This document shows positions 16,018 through 23,774 of a stretch of 64,000 bases of DNA, in pieces. The notes under the pieces are model-generated. The model did no database searches. It was not told where the DNA came from and saw only the letters and a program-made list of their open reading frames with translations. Every line of letters starts with the position of its first letter. The first letter of the stretch is position 1. Location of the stretch: contig NZ_BDHH01000008.1 in assembly GCF_001748365.1 (NCBI RefSeq), forward strand, positions 1 to 64,000. Direction: 5' to 3'. The DNA is from Fusibacter sp. 3D3 (GTDB lineage Bacteria; Bacillota; Clostridia; Peptostreptococcales; Acidaminobacteraceae). A program made the translations under genes and the position numbers.

Positions 16018-17697
16018 ATGAAAAGAATTTTATCAGTACTTCTTGTCATTGCACTGATGATGGGATTGTTTACGGGTTGTGCTAAAAAAACAGAAAGCAC
16101 ACCGACGGTTGAACCGACTACAAACACTAAAACCAATTCAGAAGCGGGTTCGACAGCCGCAGGAGATAAGATGTTGCGTATCGCTGTAGATGTGGCACTG
16201 CCTTCTGCGGATCAAGATGTAGCAACGGACGGGTTATCATTTGACGTGATTGCTTCTATGATTGAAGGATTATACTCACTTGATGCAGATGGCAATGTAA
16301 TACCAGGGATTGCAACGGATTATACAGTCAGCGGGGATGGTCTTGTGTATACCTTTAATCTCAGAGATGCACAGTGGAGTAATGGCACATCAGTAACCGC
16401 AAATGACTTTGTCTACAGTTGGAGAAGACTTGTAGATCCAAATGTCGCAAGTGAATACAGTTTCATTGCTGAGGTTGCTGGGCTCAAAAATGCAGGGCCA
16501 GTAACTGCCGGAGAAATGCCGCTTACAGATTTAGGTGTTGAGGCGAAAGATGATAAAACGCTAGTGGTCACTTTAGAGAGACCAGTGCCTTATTTCTTAT
16601 CCTTGACAGCGTTTGCGACGTTCTTTCCATTAAATGAAGCTTTTGTAACTGAAATGGGTGATGGTTATGCACAATCTCCAGAATCACTTATTGCAAATGG
16701 ACCTTTTAAAATGGTGGAATGGAATAAAGGCTATGGGTTTAAACTCCTGAAAAATGAAACTTACTATGACGCCGACGCAGTTGCTATCGATGGATTAGAT
16801 TATCGTGTCATCAAAGACAATCAAACATCAGCACTTAAATTTGACAGCAATGAAATCGATATGGTTAAGCTGACCTCCGAACTTGTGGATAATTATAAAG
16901 AAAATCCAGCATACACTCAAATAGACGCTTCCTACGTCTGGTATGTCTCTATGAATAATGACAATGAAATATTTTCGAATGTAAATGCAAGAAAAGCTTT
17001 ACAACATGCGATTAATAAAGATAATATCGTTAAAAACATCTTGAATGATGGTTCGACAACAGCGAACTTTATTGTGCCAACAGGTCTTGCAACGGGGCCA
17101 GATGGTAAAGATTTTAGAGAGACCAGTAAAAATGACTATGGTCTCTACGATGTGACGATGGCCCAAAAATATTGGGAAACAGCAAAAACTGAACTTGGTA
17201 TGACAGAAGTGTCCATTGAAATTCTCTTTGATGATGCTGAAACAGTTAAGAAAATGGCTGAGTTTATCCAAGCTGAGCTTGAAACAAATTTACCTGGGCT
17301 AACGGTGTCCTTAAAATCGCAACCCAAGAAAAATAGATTGGAGCTTATGAGATCGGGGGATTTCCAAGTCGGCTTGACCAGATGGGGCCCTGATTATGCG
17401 GATCCATTGACGTATCTTGAATTATTCTTAACGGGCGTTACCAGTAACACACCGAACTTTTCAAATGAGAAATATGATGAAAATATCATTGCAAGTTCCA
17501 CGACTATGGCAGGAGATGCTGAAGGGCGTTGGGCAGCAATGAAAGAGGCTGAAGATATTCTTCTTGATCAATATGCAGGGATTGCACCACTTTACCAAGC
17601 GGGTTATTCATATCTCATCAATACGAAAGTCACTGGTATAGAACCTCATGCGATCGGCACACCATTTATCTATAAAAATGTGAAAATTGCTGATTAA
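16018..17697 (+). CDS. oppA: oligopeptide-binding lipoprotein of ABC transporter
   Basis: Family 5 extracellular solute-binding protein, 559 residues. The lipoprotein signal peptide ends in GLFTGC (cysteine about residue 21) followed by a Ser/Thr-rich linker. The body has the family signature regions: YTFNLRDAQWSNGTSVTANDFVYSW in two adjoining pieces near 115-140, NARKALQHAINKDNI near 325, and a C-terminal TRWGPDYADP segment. It should capture peptides outside the membrane and pass them to OppBC. It is first in the operon, and the terminator behind it would make it more abundant than the other subunits. GGGGG lies eight bases before ATG. Confidence 0.95.
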   Translation: MKRILSVLLVIALMMGLFTGCAKKTESTPTVEPTTNTKTNSEAGSTAAGDKMLRIAVDVALPSADQDVATDGLSFDVIASMIEGLYSLDADGNVIPGIATDYTVSGDGLVYTFNLRDAQWSNGTSVTANDFVYSWRRLVDPNVASEYSFIAEVAGLKNAGPVTAGEMPLTDLGVEAKDDKTLVVTLERPVPYFLSLTAFATFFPLNEAFVTEMGDGYAQSPESLIANGPFKMVEWNKGYGFKLLKNETYYDADAVAIDGLDYRVIKDNQTSALKFDSNEIDMVKLTSELVDNYKENPAYTQIDASYVWYVSMNNDNEIFSNVNARKALQHAINKDNIVKNILNDGSTTANFIVPTGLATGPDGKDFRETSKNDYGLYDVTMAQKYWETAKTELGMTEVSIEILFDDAETVKKMAEFIQAELETNLPGLTVSLKSQPKKNRLELMRSGDFQVGLTRWGPDYADPLTYLELFLTGVTSNTPNFSNEKYDENIIASSTTMAGDAEGRWAAMKEAEDILLDQYAGIAPLYQAGYSYLINTKVTGIEPHAIGTPFIYKNVKIAD

Positions 17698-17711
17698 TAA
17701 ATGCATAAAGA

Positions 17712-17747
17712 AAAAAAGCAAAATCAGCATCTTGATTTTGCTTTTTT
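17712..17747 (+). terminator. attenuating terminator between oppA and oppB
   Basis: A 15-bp stem built on GCAAAATCA/TGATTTTGC with flanking A and T runs, six-base loop. Partial readthrough would set the usual excess of binding protein over permease. Confidence 0.85.
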
Positions 17748-17785
17748 AAATCTTTAAAACGATAAAAAAATATTGGAGCGAGCAT

Positions 17786-18742
17786 ATGATTAAATATTTA
17801 ACCAGGCGGCTTATTATAGCTGTCATAACGCTCCTCACCATTATGACTCTGCTTTTTTTATTGCTAGATTTTATGCCAGGGTCACCCTTTAATGATGAGA
17901 AGCTTTCAGACAGCCAAAGAGTACTGCTTTATGAAAAATATGGTTTGGATAAACCGATCGTCTATCGATATAAACAATTTATGTATCATGTTATCTTTGA
18001 AGGTGATTTCGGCGTTTCATATACCATTGAAAAAAATGCAAATGTATCTGACATGCTCAGTAAGAGATTACCGCTATCCATACGCATTGGACTTCAGGCG
18101 CTGGCACTCGGTTCTGTTGTAGGCGTTATACTCGCTTCTGTGGCGGCGCTTAAAAAGAATTCAATCTGGGATACTTTGACGACGGTTATATCGGTTATTG
18201 GGATTTCTATTCCCTCTTATGTTTTTGCACTTGGACTCAATTATTTTCTGGGATACAAACTGACAAAAGCTACAGGCATCTCGTTCTTTCCGCTTACTTT
18301 TGATCTGTATGCACCCCTTAAATCCAGTGTGCTACCGACTATTGCCTTGTCCATGTTCGTGGTGGCAACGGTGGCACGCTTTATGCGAACAGAACTTGTG
18401 GAAGTCATTGGATCCGATTATGTGATGCTTGCAGAAGCAAAAGGACTAAGTGCCAATAAAGTGATTTTTAGACATTCTATCCGAAATGCACTTATTCCTG
18501 TAGTTACGGTATTGGGACCCTTGACAGTAAGTTTAATGACGGGTTCGCTGGTTATAGAACGTGTTTTTGGTATTCCAGGGATTGGAGATTTGTTGGTAAC
18601 GGCCATAAGCGTCAATGATTTTAATGTCATTATTGCGATTTCTTTTTTTTATAGCATTTTCTATATTGTAATGCAATTATTCATAGATGTTTTATACGGG
18701 ATCATTGATCCTAGAATTAGAGTATCGAAAGGGGGAGAATAA
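17786..18742 (+). CDS. oppB: oligopeptide ABC permease OppB
   Basis: Inner-membrane permease subunit of 318 residues. It starts with the canonical MIKYLTRRLIIAVITLL helix and PGSPF/LDKP elements of the OppB/DppB family. Six membrane helices follow, with the EAA loop EAKGLSANKVIFRHSIRNALIPV near 225-245 that contacts the ATPases. It pairs with OppC, whose gene starts at the next base after its stop. The start is ATG with GGAGCGAG upstream. Confidence 0.95.
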   Translation: MIKYLTRRLIIAVITLLTIMTLLFLLLDFMPGSPFNDEKLSDSQRVLLYEKYGLDKPIVYRYKQFMYHVIFEGDFGVSYTIEKNANVSDMLSKRLPLSIRIGLQALALGSVVGVILASVAALKKNSIWDTLTTVISVIGISIPSYVFALGLNYFLGYKLTKATGISFFPLTFDLYAPLKSSVLPTIALSMFVVATVARFMRTELVEVIGSDYVMLAEAKGLSANKVIFRHSIRNALIPVVTVLGPLTVSLMTGSLVIERVFGIPGIGDLLVTAISVNDFNVIIAISFFYSIFYIVMQLFIDVLYGIIDPRIRVSKGGE

Positions 18743-19747
18743 ATGGCGCAACTTCAGCAAGCATACCAATTTGAGCGCATATTAACCTCTGATCGGGTAC
18801 AGCATGACGTGGTTTATGAAGGCATAAGTTTTTGGAAAGAAGTCTTCTTAAGATTCAGAGAGAATCGTGGTGCGGTTATTGGTATTATTTTAATCATTTT
18901 TGTGAGTTTTATGGCTTTTGTAGGCCCGTATATGAATGCTCACACCTATAAAAGTAAAGTAGATAGTCATATTAACTTACCACCAAGGGTACCTGGGCTT
19001 GAGCAATTGGGTATACTTGATGGTGAACGGAATGGTAAAAATGTTTATGAGGACAAGGGTCTTACGGACATTTACTACTGGTTTGGCACCGACAATTTAG
19101 GGCGTGATTTATGGACGAGGACTTGGGTAGGAACGCGTGTGTCCATTTACATTGCACTATTAGCCGTGGTGATAGACATGTTCATAGGAATGGGCTATGG
19201 TCTGATTTCAGGTTATATAGGCGGATCGTTAGATCTTGCCATGCAACGCTTTATAGAAATACTGAGCGGTATTCCAAATTTAGTGATTGTAACGCTTTTC
19301 GTAATCGTCCTCAATCCCGGAATTTTATCCATTTCTCTGGCATTGGTTATAACGGGTTGGATTGGCATGAGTCGTGTCGTGCGTTCGCAAGTTCTTAAAT
19401 TGAAAGAACTCGATTTCATTTTGGCGTCTAAGACTATGGGAGCCTCTACATCCACTTTGATTCTTCAAGATCTCTTGCCCAATATTTTTGGACAAGTGAT
19501 TATCATGAGCATGTTTTCAGTGCCGAATGCAATCTTTTATGAGTCATTTTTGGCTTTTATAGGGTTGGGGCTACAACCACCACTTGCAAGTTTGGGCGTT
19601 CTTATTAATGATGGCTATAAGTCTATTTTAGTATATCCCCATATTATTTTGCCGCCAGTAATGGTGCTGGCACTTTTAATGTTGTCTTTTAACCTTGTGG
19701 CAGATGGGCTCAGAGACGCTTTTGACCCTAAGATGAAGCAGCAATAA
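18743..19747 (+). CDS. oppC: oligopeptide ABC permease OppC
   Basis: Permease partner of OppB, 334 residues. It has a longer cytoplasmic N-terminus, a first helix near 45-65, an extracellular insert, the LFGTDNLGRDLWTR-like segment (here WFGTDNLGRDLWTRTW), and an EAA loop at LASKTMGASTSTLILQDLLPN. The family's FLAFIGLGLQPPLASLG end is intact. It is translated from an ATG directly after the oppB stop, with GGGGGAG inside the end of oppB. Confidence 0.95.
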   Translation: MAQLQQAYQFERILTSDRVQHDVVYEGISFWKEVFLRFRENRGAVIGIILIIFVSFMAFVGPYMNAHTYKSKVDSHINLPPRVPGLEQLGILDGERNGKNVYEDKGLTDIYYWFGTDNLGRDLWTRTWVGTRVSIYIALLAVVIDMFIGMGYGLISGYIGGSLDLAMQRFIEILSGIPNLVIVTLFVIVLNPGILSISLALVITGWIGMSRVVRSQVLKLKELDFILASKTMGASTSTLILQDLLPNIFGQVIIMSMFSVPNAIFYESFLAFIGLGLQPPLASLGVLINDGYKSILVYPHIILPPVMVLALLMLSFNLVADGLRDAFDPKMKQQ

Positions 19748-19760
19748 GGAGGTGGATGAC

Positions 19761-20813
19761 ATGAACGAAAAAATACTGGAAGTTAAAAATTTAAAGGTGA
19801 CTTTTAAGACACATAATGGCACTGTTGAAGCGATTCGGGGTGCGAGTTTTGAACTCTATAAAGGTGAGACTTTGGCGATTGTCGGTGAAAGTGGTTCTGG
19901 TAAGTCGGTTACGACGAAAGTACTCATGGGAATTTTGGCAAAGAACGGTATCATAGAAAGTGGGACAGCGATTTATAAAAATAAAGATTTATGCAAACTT
20001 TCTAAAAAAGAGTTTGTGGACATTAGAGGAAAGGAAATCGCAATGATTTTTCAAGATCCAATGACCTCTTTAAATCCGACGATGACCATTGGCAAACAGA
20101 TAAGAGAAGCCGTTTTGGAACATCATGTGATTTCACGAAAAGCAGCCAAAATGCGCGCAATTGAACTGATTGACATGGTGGGCATCACCAATCCTGAGGA
20201 ACGCTACAAACAGTATCCGCATCAACTCAGCGGAGGCATGAGACAACGTGTGGTCATCGCCATAGCACTTGCATGTAATCCCAACATACTCATAGCGGAT
20301 GAGCCTACAACGGCGCTGGATGTCACTATACAGTCACAGATCCTCGAACTCATTAAGCGGTTGCAAGATGAAATTGGGCTTTCCATCATATTTATCACAC
20401 ATGATCTGGGAGTTGTGGCAAATGTTGCAGATCGTGTTGCCGTTATGTATGCAGGTAGAATTGTAGAGTGGGGAACCTCTGATGATATTTTTATGTCCCC
20501 TGCACACCCTTATACTTGGGGCCTTTTAGCATCTGTTCCCGACATGGCGAATAAAGAAATTGAACTCTACTCGATTCCGGGATCGCCGCCCAATTTGATG
20601 TATCCACCAAAGGGAGATGCCTTTGCGCTTCGAAGTGAATATGCTCTAAAAATTGACTTTGAAGAAGCACCTCCTGTTTTTAAAATATCAGAAACGCACT
20701 ATGCAGCAACTTGGCTTTTAGATGAACGTGCCCCAGAAGTACCACGTCCTTTGTTTTTACAAAAGCGTATTGAAGCAATGAAAAAGGAGGCGGCGGCATA
20801 TGGCAGAACGTGA
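19761..20813 (+). CDS. oppD: oligopeptide ABC ATPase OppD
   Basis: ATPase of about 350 residues: Walker A GESGSGKS, Q-loop FQDPMTSLNPT, signature LSGGMRQR, Walker B LIADEPTTALD and the switch His in ITHDLG. The C-terminal oligopeptide-transporter extension is present (GSPPNLMYPPKG), but the usual cluster of Fe-S cysteines found in some homologues is not evident. A GTG at 19752 overlaps AAGGAGG; the ATG at 19761 is eight bases from that site and is the start. Confidence 0.95.
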   Translation: MNEKILEVKNLKVTFKTHNGTVEAIRGASFELYKGETLAIVGESGSGKSVTTKVLMGILAKNGIIESGTAIYKNKDLCKLSKKEFVDIRGKEIAMIFQDPMTSLNPTMTIGKQIREAVLEHHVISRKAAKMRAIELIDMVGITNPEERYKQYPHQLSGGMRQRVVIAIALACNPNILIADEPTTALDVTIQSQILELIKRLQDEIGLSIIFITHDLGVVANVADRVAVMYAGRIVEWGTSDDIFMSPAHPYTWGLLASVPDMANKEIELYSIPGSPPNLMYPPKGDAFALRSEYALKIDFEEAPPVFKISETHYAATWLLDERAPEVPRPLFLQKRIEAMKKEAAAYGRT

Positions 20814-21720
20814 CGTTATTTTAGAAGTCAAAAATTTGAAGCAGTACTTTAGAATGAATAGGCATTTCACTGTGAAAGCTGTTGATGATATTTCATTTAA
20901 GGTGTATCGGGGGGAAACTTTTGGCATCGTGGGTGAGAGTGGTTCTGGAAAATCAACCACTGGAAGAAGCGTTATTAAGCTTTATGAACCCACCGCAGGT
21001 CATGTTATCTTTGAAGGCAAAGAGATCACGGGGAAAATAGCAGAAGAGACACGTAAGATGCTTCGTACAAGACTTCAAATGATTTTTCAAGATCCAATGG
21101 CTTCTTTAAATCCAAGGAAAACTGTGATGAATATCATCGCACAAGGACTTGACATTCATAAACTCTATAAAACACAAGAAGAGCGTGAAAACAGGGTTTA
21201 TGAAATGCTTGAAACAGTTGGACTTAGTCGTGAACATGCTCATCGCTACCCTCACGAGTTTTCGGGTGGTCAACGTCAGCGCATAGGCATTGCTAGAGCG
21301 CTAATCATGTCGCCCTCTTTTGTAATTGCAGATGAAGCGATTAGTGCGCTTGATGTATCTATACAAGCACAAATTGTCAATATTTTAAAGAAACTTCAAA
21401 AGGACAGAGATTTAACCTACATCTTTATAGCGCATGATCTCTCCATGGTACGGTATATTAGCGATCGAATCGCGGTTATGCACCAAGGCAAAATTGTGGA
21501 GATGGGTTCTTCTGATGCCATCTATAAGTCACCGGTGCATCCTTATACAAAAGCTTTACTCTCAGCAGTACCACATCCAAATCCAGGCGTGGAACGCTAT
21601 AGAAAGCGCATTTACTACGACCCTGCAACGGTGAACTACAATGAGGGCAGATATCACACCATCAAAGGGGATCATGTGGTTTTGGCAACAGATGGCGAAT
21701 ATGAAAACTGGATGAAATAA
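20800..21720 (+). CDS. oppF: oligopeptide ABC ATPase OppF
   Basis: Second ATPase, 306 residues, forming a heterodimer with OppD. Walker A GESGSGKST, FQDPMASLNPR, signature FSGGQRQR, Walker B VIADEAISALD (a Ser-Ala variant normal for OppF), and IAHDLSMV are all present. Its start overlaps the end of oppD by 14 bases, with AAAGGAGG upstream, indicating translational coupling. It is the last gene of the operon; a terminator follows at 21756. Confidence 0.95.
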   Translation: MAERDVILEVKNLKQYFRMNRHFTVKAVDDISFKVYRGETFGIVGESGSGKSTTGRSVIKLYEPTAGHVIFEGKEITGKIAEETRKMLRTRLQMIFQDPMASLNPRKTVMNIIAQGLDIHKLYKTQEERENRVYEMLETVGLSREHAHRYPHEFSGGQRQRIGIARALIMSPSFVIADEAISALDVSIQAQIVNILKKLQKDRDLTYIFIAHDLSMVRYISDRIAVMHQGKIVEMGSSDAIYKSPVHPYTKALLSAVPHPNPGVERYRKRIYYDPATVNYNEGRYHTIKGDHVVLATDGEYENWMK

Positions 21721-21755
21721 AGCGTTTAATCCATTGTTTGATGTCCTCTGAGGAT

Positions 21756-21801
21756 AAAAGAATAGCTTGACGCATTAAAACGAGTATGCTATTCTTTTTT
21801 T
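21756..21801 (+). terminator. terminator of opp operon
   Basis: Stem AAAAGAATAGC/GCTATTCTTTT around a 21-base loop, ending in a T-run. Confidence 0.75.
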
Positions 21802-21837
21802 GTAAGGCAGAATTTTTCGGGCAATTGCAGTGGGTAT

Positions 21838-21876
21838 GACCTATGGGCCAAGTTATTTGGACATAGGTCTTTTTTA
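21838..21876 (+). terminator. hairpin with T-run in front of CDF gene
   Basis: GACCTATG/CATAGGTC with an inner CCAA/TTGG stem, followed by six T, 36 bp before the cation-efflux start. It may be a second terminator or a leader attenuator of the transporter gene; no known metal riboswitch motif was recognised. Confidence 0.55.
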
Positions 21877-21911
21877 TATTATTAGTCTTGTTCTATTGAG
21901 GAGGCATATTA

Positions 21912-22850
21912 GTGGAAAAAGAATTATTGAGAAGCCAGCAGGCTAAAAAGGTGACCCTTGTTGGCTTTTGGGCAAATGCAGGCTTAACAGTATTTAAATT
22001 GACAGCGGGTATCTTAGGTCGCAGTAATGCCATGATGGCGGATGGCATACATTCGCTATCAGATTTTTTGACAGATATTATTGTAATCGTGGGCTTTAAA
22101 TTGACTGAAAAGCCTGAAGATCACGATCATAACTATGGTCATGATAAATACGAAACACTCGCCACTGTCATGGTGAGTGTTGCACTTTTGATTGCAGGTG
22201 CGGGTATTTTCAAGTCTGGACTGAGCAATATTTTAAAAGTGGTTCATGGAGAAGGGATTCGCCAACCAGGCGTAATCGCTTTAGTAGCTGCGATTGTATC
22301 CATCATAGGAAAAGAATTTTTATTTAGATATACTATAAAAATTGGTAACGATATTAATAGCGGTGCTGTAAAAGCAAACGCTTGGCATCATAGATCAGAT
22401 GCGTTTTCGTCTATTGGCACCACAATTGGTATTGGTGGCGCTATTATTTTAGGTGAAAAATGGGCTATATTAGATCCAATCGCTTCGTTGGTAGTCAGTG
22501 TTTTTATTGTAAAGGTGGCTGTTCAAATCTTCATGCCTGCGATGAACGAGCTTTTAGAGACGTCTCTTGATCGTGAAGATATGGAGTGGATCAAAAATGT
22601 TTTAAGAAAGCAAAGTGCTGTAATTGGGTTTCATGAGGTAAGAGCGCGTAAACTTGGGAATAAAGCCGCTATTGAATTTCATATTATGGTTGATCCCATG
22701 ATGAACATCACAGAGGCGCATGATATTTCTACTGATATAGAACAGACGCTGAAATCGAAATTTGGAGAAAATAGTATTGTCACTGTTCATATGGAACCCT
22801 ACAGTGAAGAAGAAGCTCAAAATGGATTACACTATGAACTTAACGGATGA
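21912..22850 (+). CDS. cation diffusion facilitator (CDF) transporter
   Basis: Proton-driven divalent metal exporter, 312 residues. It has six membrane helices and the metal-site signature ADGIHSLSDFLTD in helix 2. The second site is HHRSDAFSSIGT in helix 5; the loop HDHNYGHDKYET follows helix 2. The C-terminal cytoplasmic ferredoxin-like domain (about 205-300) contains the VRARKLGNKAAIEFHIMVD strand. Because both sites use the HD-like pattern, Zn, Mn or Fe are all possible. GTG start with GAGGAGG eight bases upstream. Confidence 0.9.
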   Translation: MEKELLRSQQAKKVTLVGFWANAGLTVFKLTAGILGRSNAMMADGIHSLSDFLTDIIVIVGFKLTEKPEDHDHNYGHDKYETLATVMVSVALLIAGAGIFKSGLSNILKVVHGEGIRQPGVIALVAAIVSIIGKEFLFRYTIKIGNDINSGAVKANAWHHRSDAFSSIGTTIGIGGAIILGEKWAILDPIASLVVSVFIVKVAVQIFMPAMNELLETSLDREDMEWIKNVLRKQSAVIGFHEVRARKLGNKAAIEFHIMVDPMMNITEAHDISTDIEQTLKSKFGENSIVTVHMEPYSEEEAQNGLHYELNG

Positions 22851-22956
22851 AAAATGTTATAATAAGACTCAAAGACTGTCGTTTTACAAATGCTAATACT
22901 GGATTTTGACACTCTAACAAATACTGTATAAAAATAAAAATGGAATGGGAGGCAAA

Positions 22957-23709
22957 ATGAAATTTATATCATGGAATGTAAATGGCATAAGAGCTTGTGT
23001 CAAGAAGGGCTTTATGGATTATTTTAATACTATGGATGCAGACTTTTTTTGTTTGCAGGAAACTAAATTACAGGAAGGACAGATCGAACTTGAGCTTGAC
23101 GGTTATCACCAGTATTGGCATTATGCCGTTAAGAAAGGTTATTCTGGGACTGCTATATTTACAAAATACGAACCCCTACAAGTTCAATACGGCTTAGGCA
23201 TAGAAGAACATGATCAAGAAGGACGTGTTATCACATTAGAATATGAAGATTTCTATCTGGTGACCGTGTATACTCCAAATGCAAAAAGAGACCTTGAAAG
23301 ATTGGATTATAGAATGACCTGGGAAGATGATTTTAGAACTTATCTCAATGCGCTTAAAACGAGAAAAGAGGTCATCGTCTGTGGGGACTTAAATGTCGCT
23401 CATAAAGAGATAGATTTGAAAAATCCGAAGACCAATACTAAAAATGCAGGTTTTACACCTGAAGAAAGAAACAAAATGACCGTGCTGTTAGACGCGGGTT
23501 ATACGGATACGTTTAGATATTTTTATCCAGATCTTACCGATGCTTATTCGTGGTGGTCCTACATGGGAGGCGCAAGGGCTAAAAACGTAGGCTGGAGAAT
23601 TGATTATTTTATAACTTCTGATGGCCTACGGGAGCGCTTAGAAGAGGCTGAAATACATTCTGATATTGAAGGCAGTGATCACTGCCCAGTCGTGTTATAT
23701 CTTAAATAA
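22957..23709 (+). CDS. xth: exodeoxyribonuclease III (AP endonuclease)
   Basis: DNA repair nuclease of the Xth/ExoA family, 250 residues. Family motifs are in order: FISWNVNGIRA, CLQETKLQ (metal-binding Glu), YTPNAKRDLERLDYR, VICGDLNVAHKEID (catalytic Asp/Asn), TDAYSWWSY, WRIDYFITS and SDHCPV (catalytic His). It should cut abasic sites and remove 3' blocks in base-excision repair. An upstream in-frame ATG at 22945 overlaps the GGGAGG site, so 22957 is the start. Confidence 0.95.
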   Translation: MKFISWNVNGIRACVKKGFMDYFNTMDADFFCLQETKLQEGQIELELDGYHQYWHYAVKKGYSGTAIFTKYEPLQVQYGLGIEEHDQEGRVITLEYEDFYLVTVYTPNAKRDLERLDYRMTWEDDFRTYLNALKTRKEVIVCGDLNVAHKEIDLKNPKTNTKNAGFTPEERNKMTVLLDAGYTDTFRYFYPDLTDAYSWWSYMGGARAKNVGWRIDYFITSDGLRERLEEAEIHSDIEGSDHCPVVLYLK

Positions 23710-23774
23710 GCGCATATTTTACTGACAAAAGGGTAAAGTAAAAATAGAGACTGAAATCATAGGAAGTGATCAAC

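Noticed and set aside
21838-21876. Possible metal riboswitch before the cation exporter
   Set aside because: Only a simple hairpin with T-run; none of the conserved bases of the Mn (yybP-ykoY) or NiCo classes seen.
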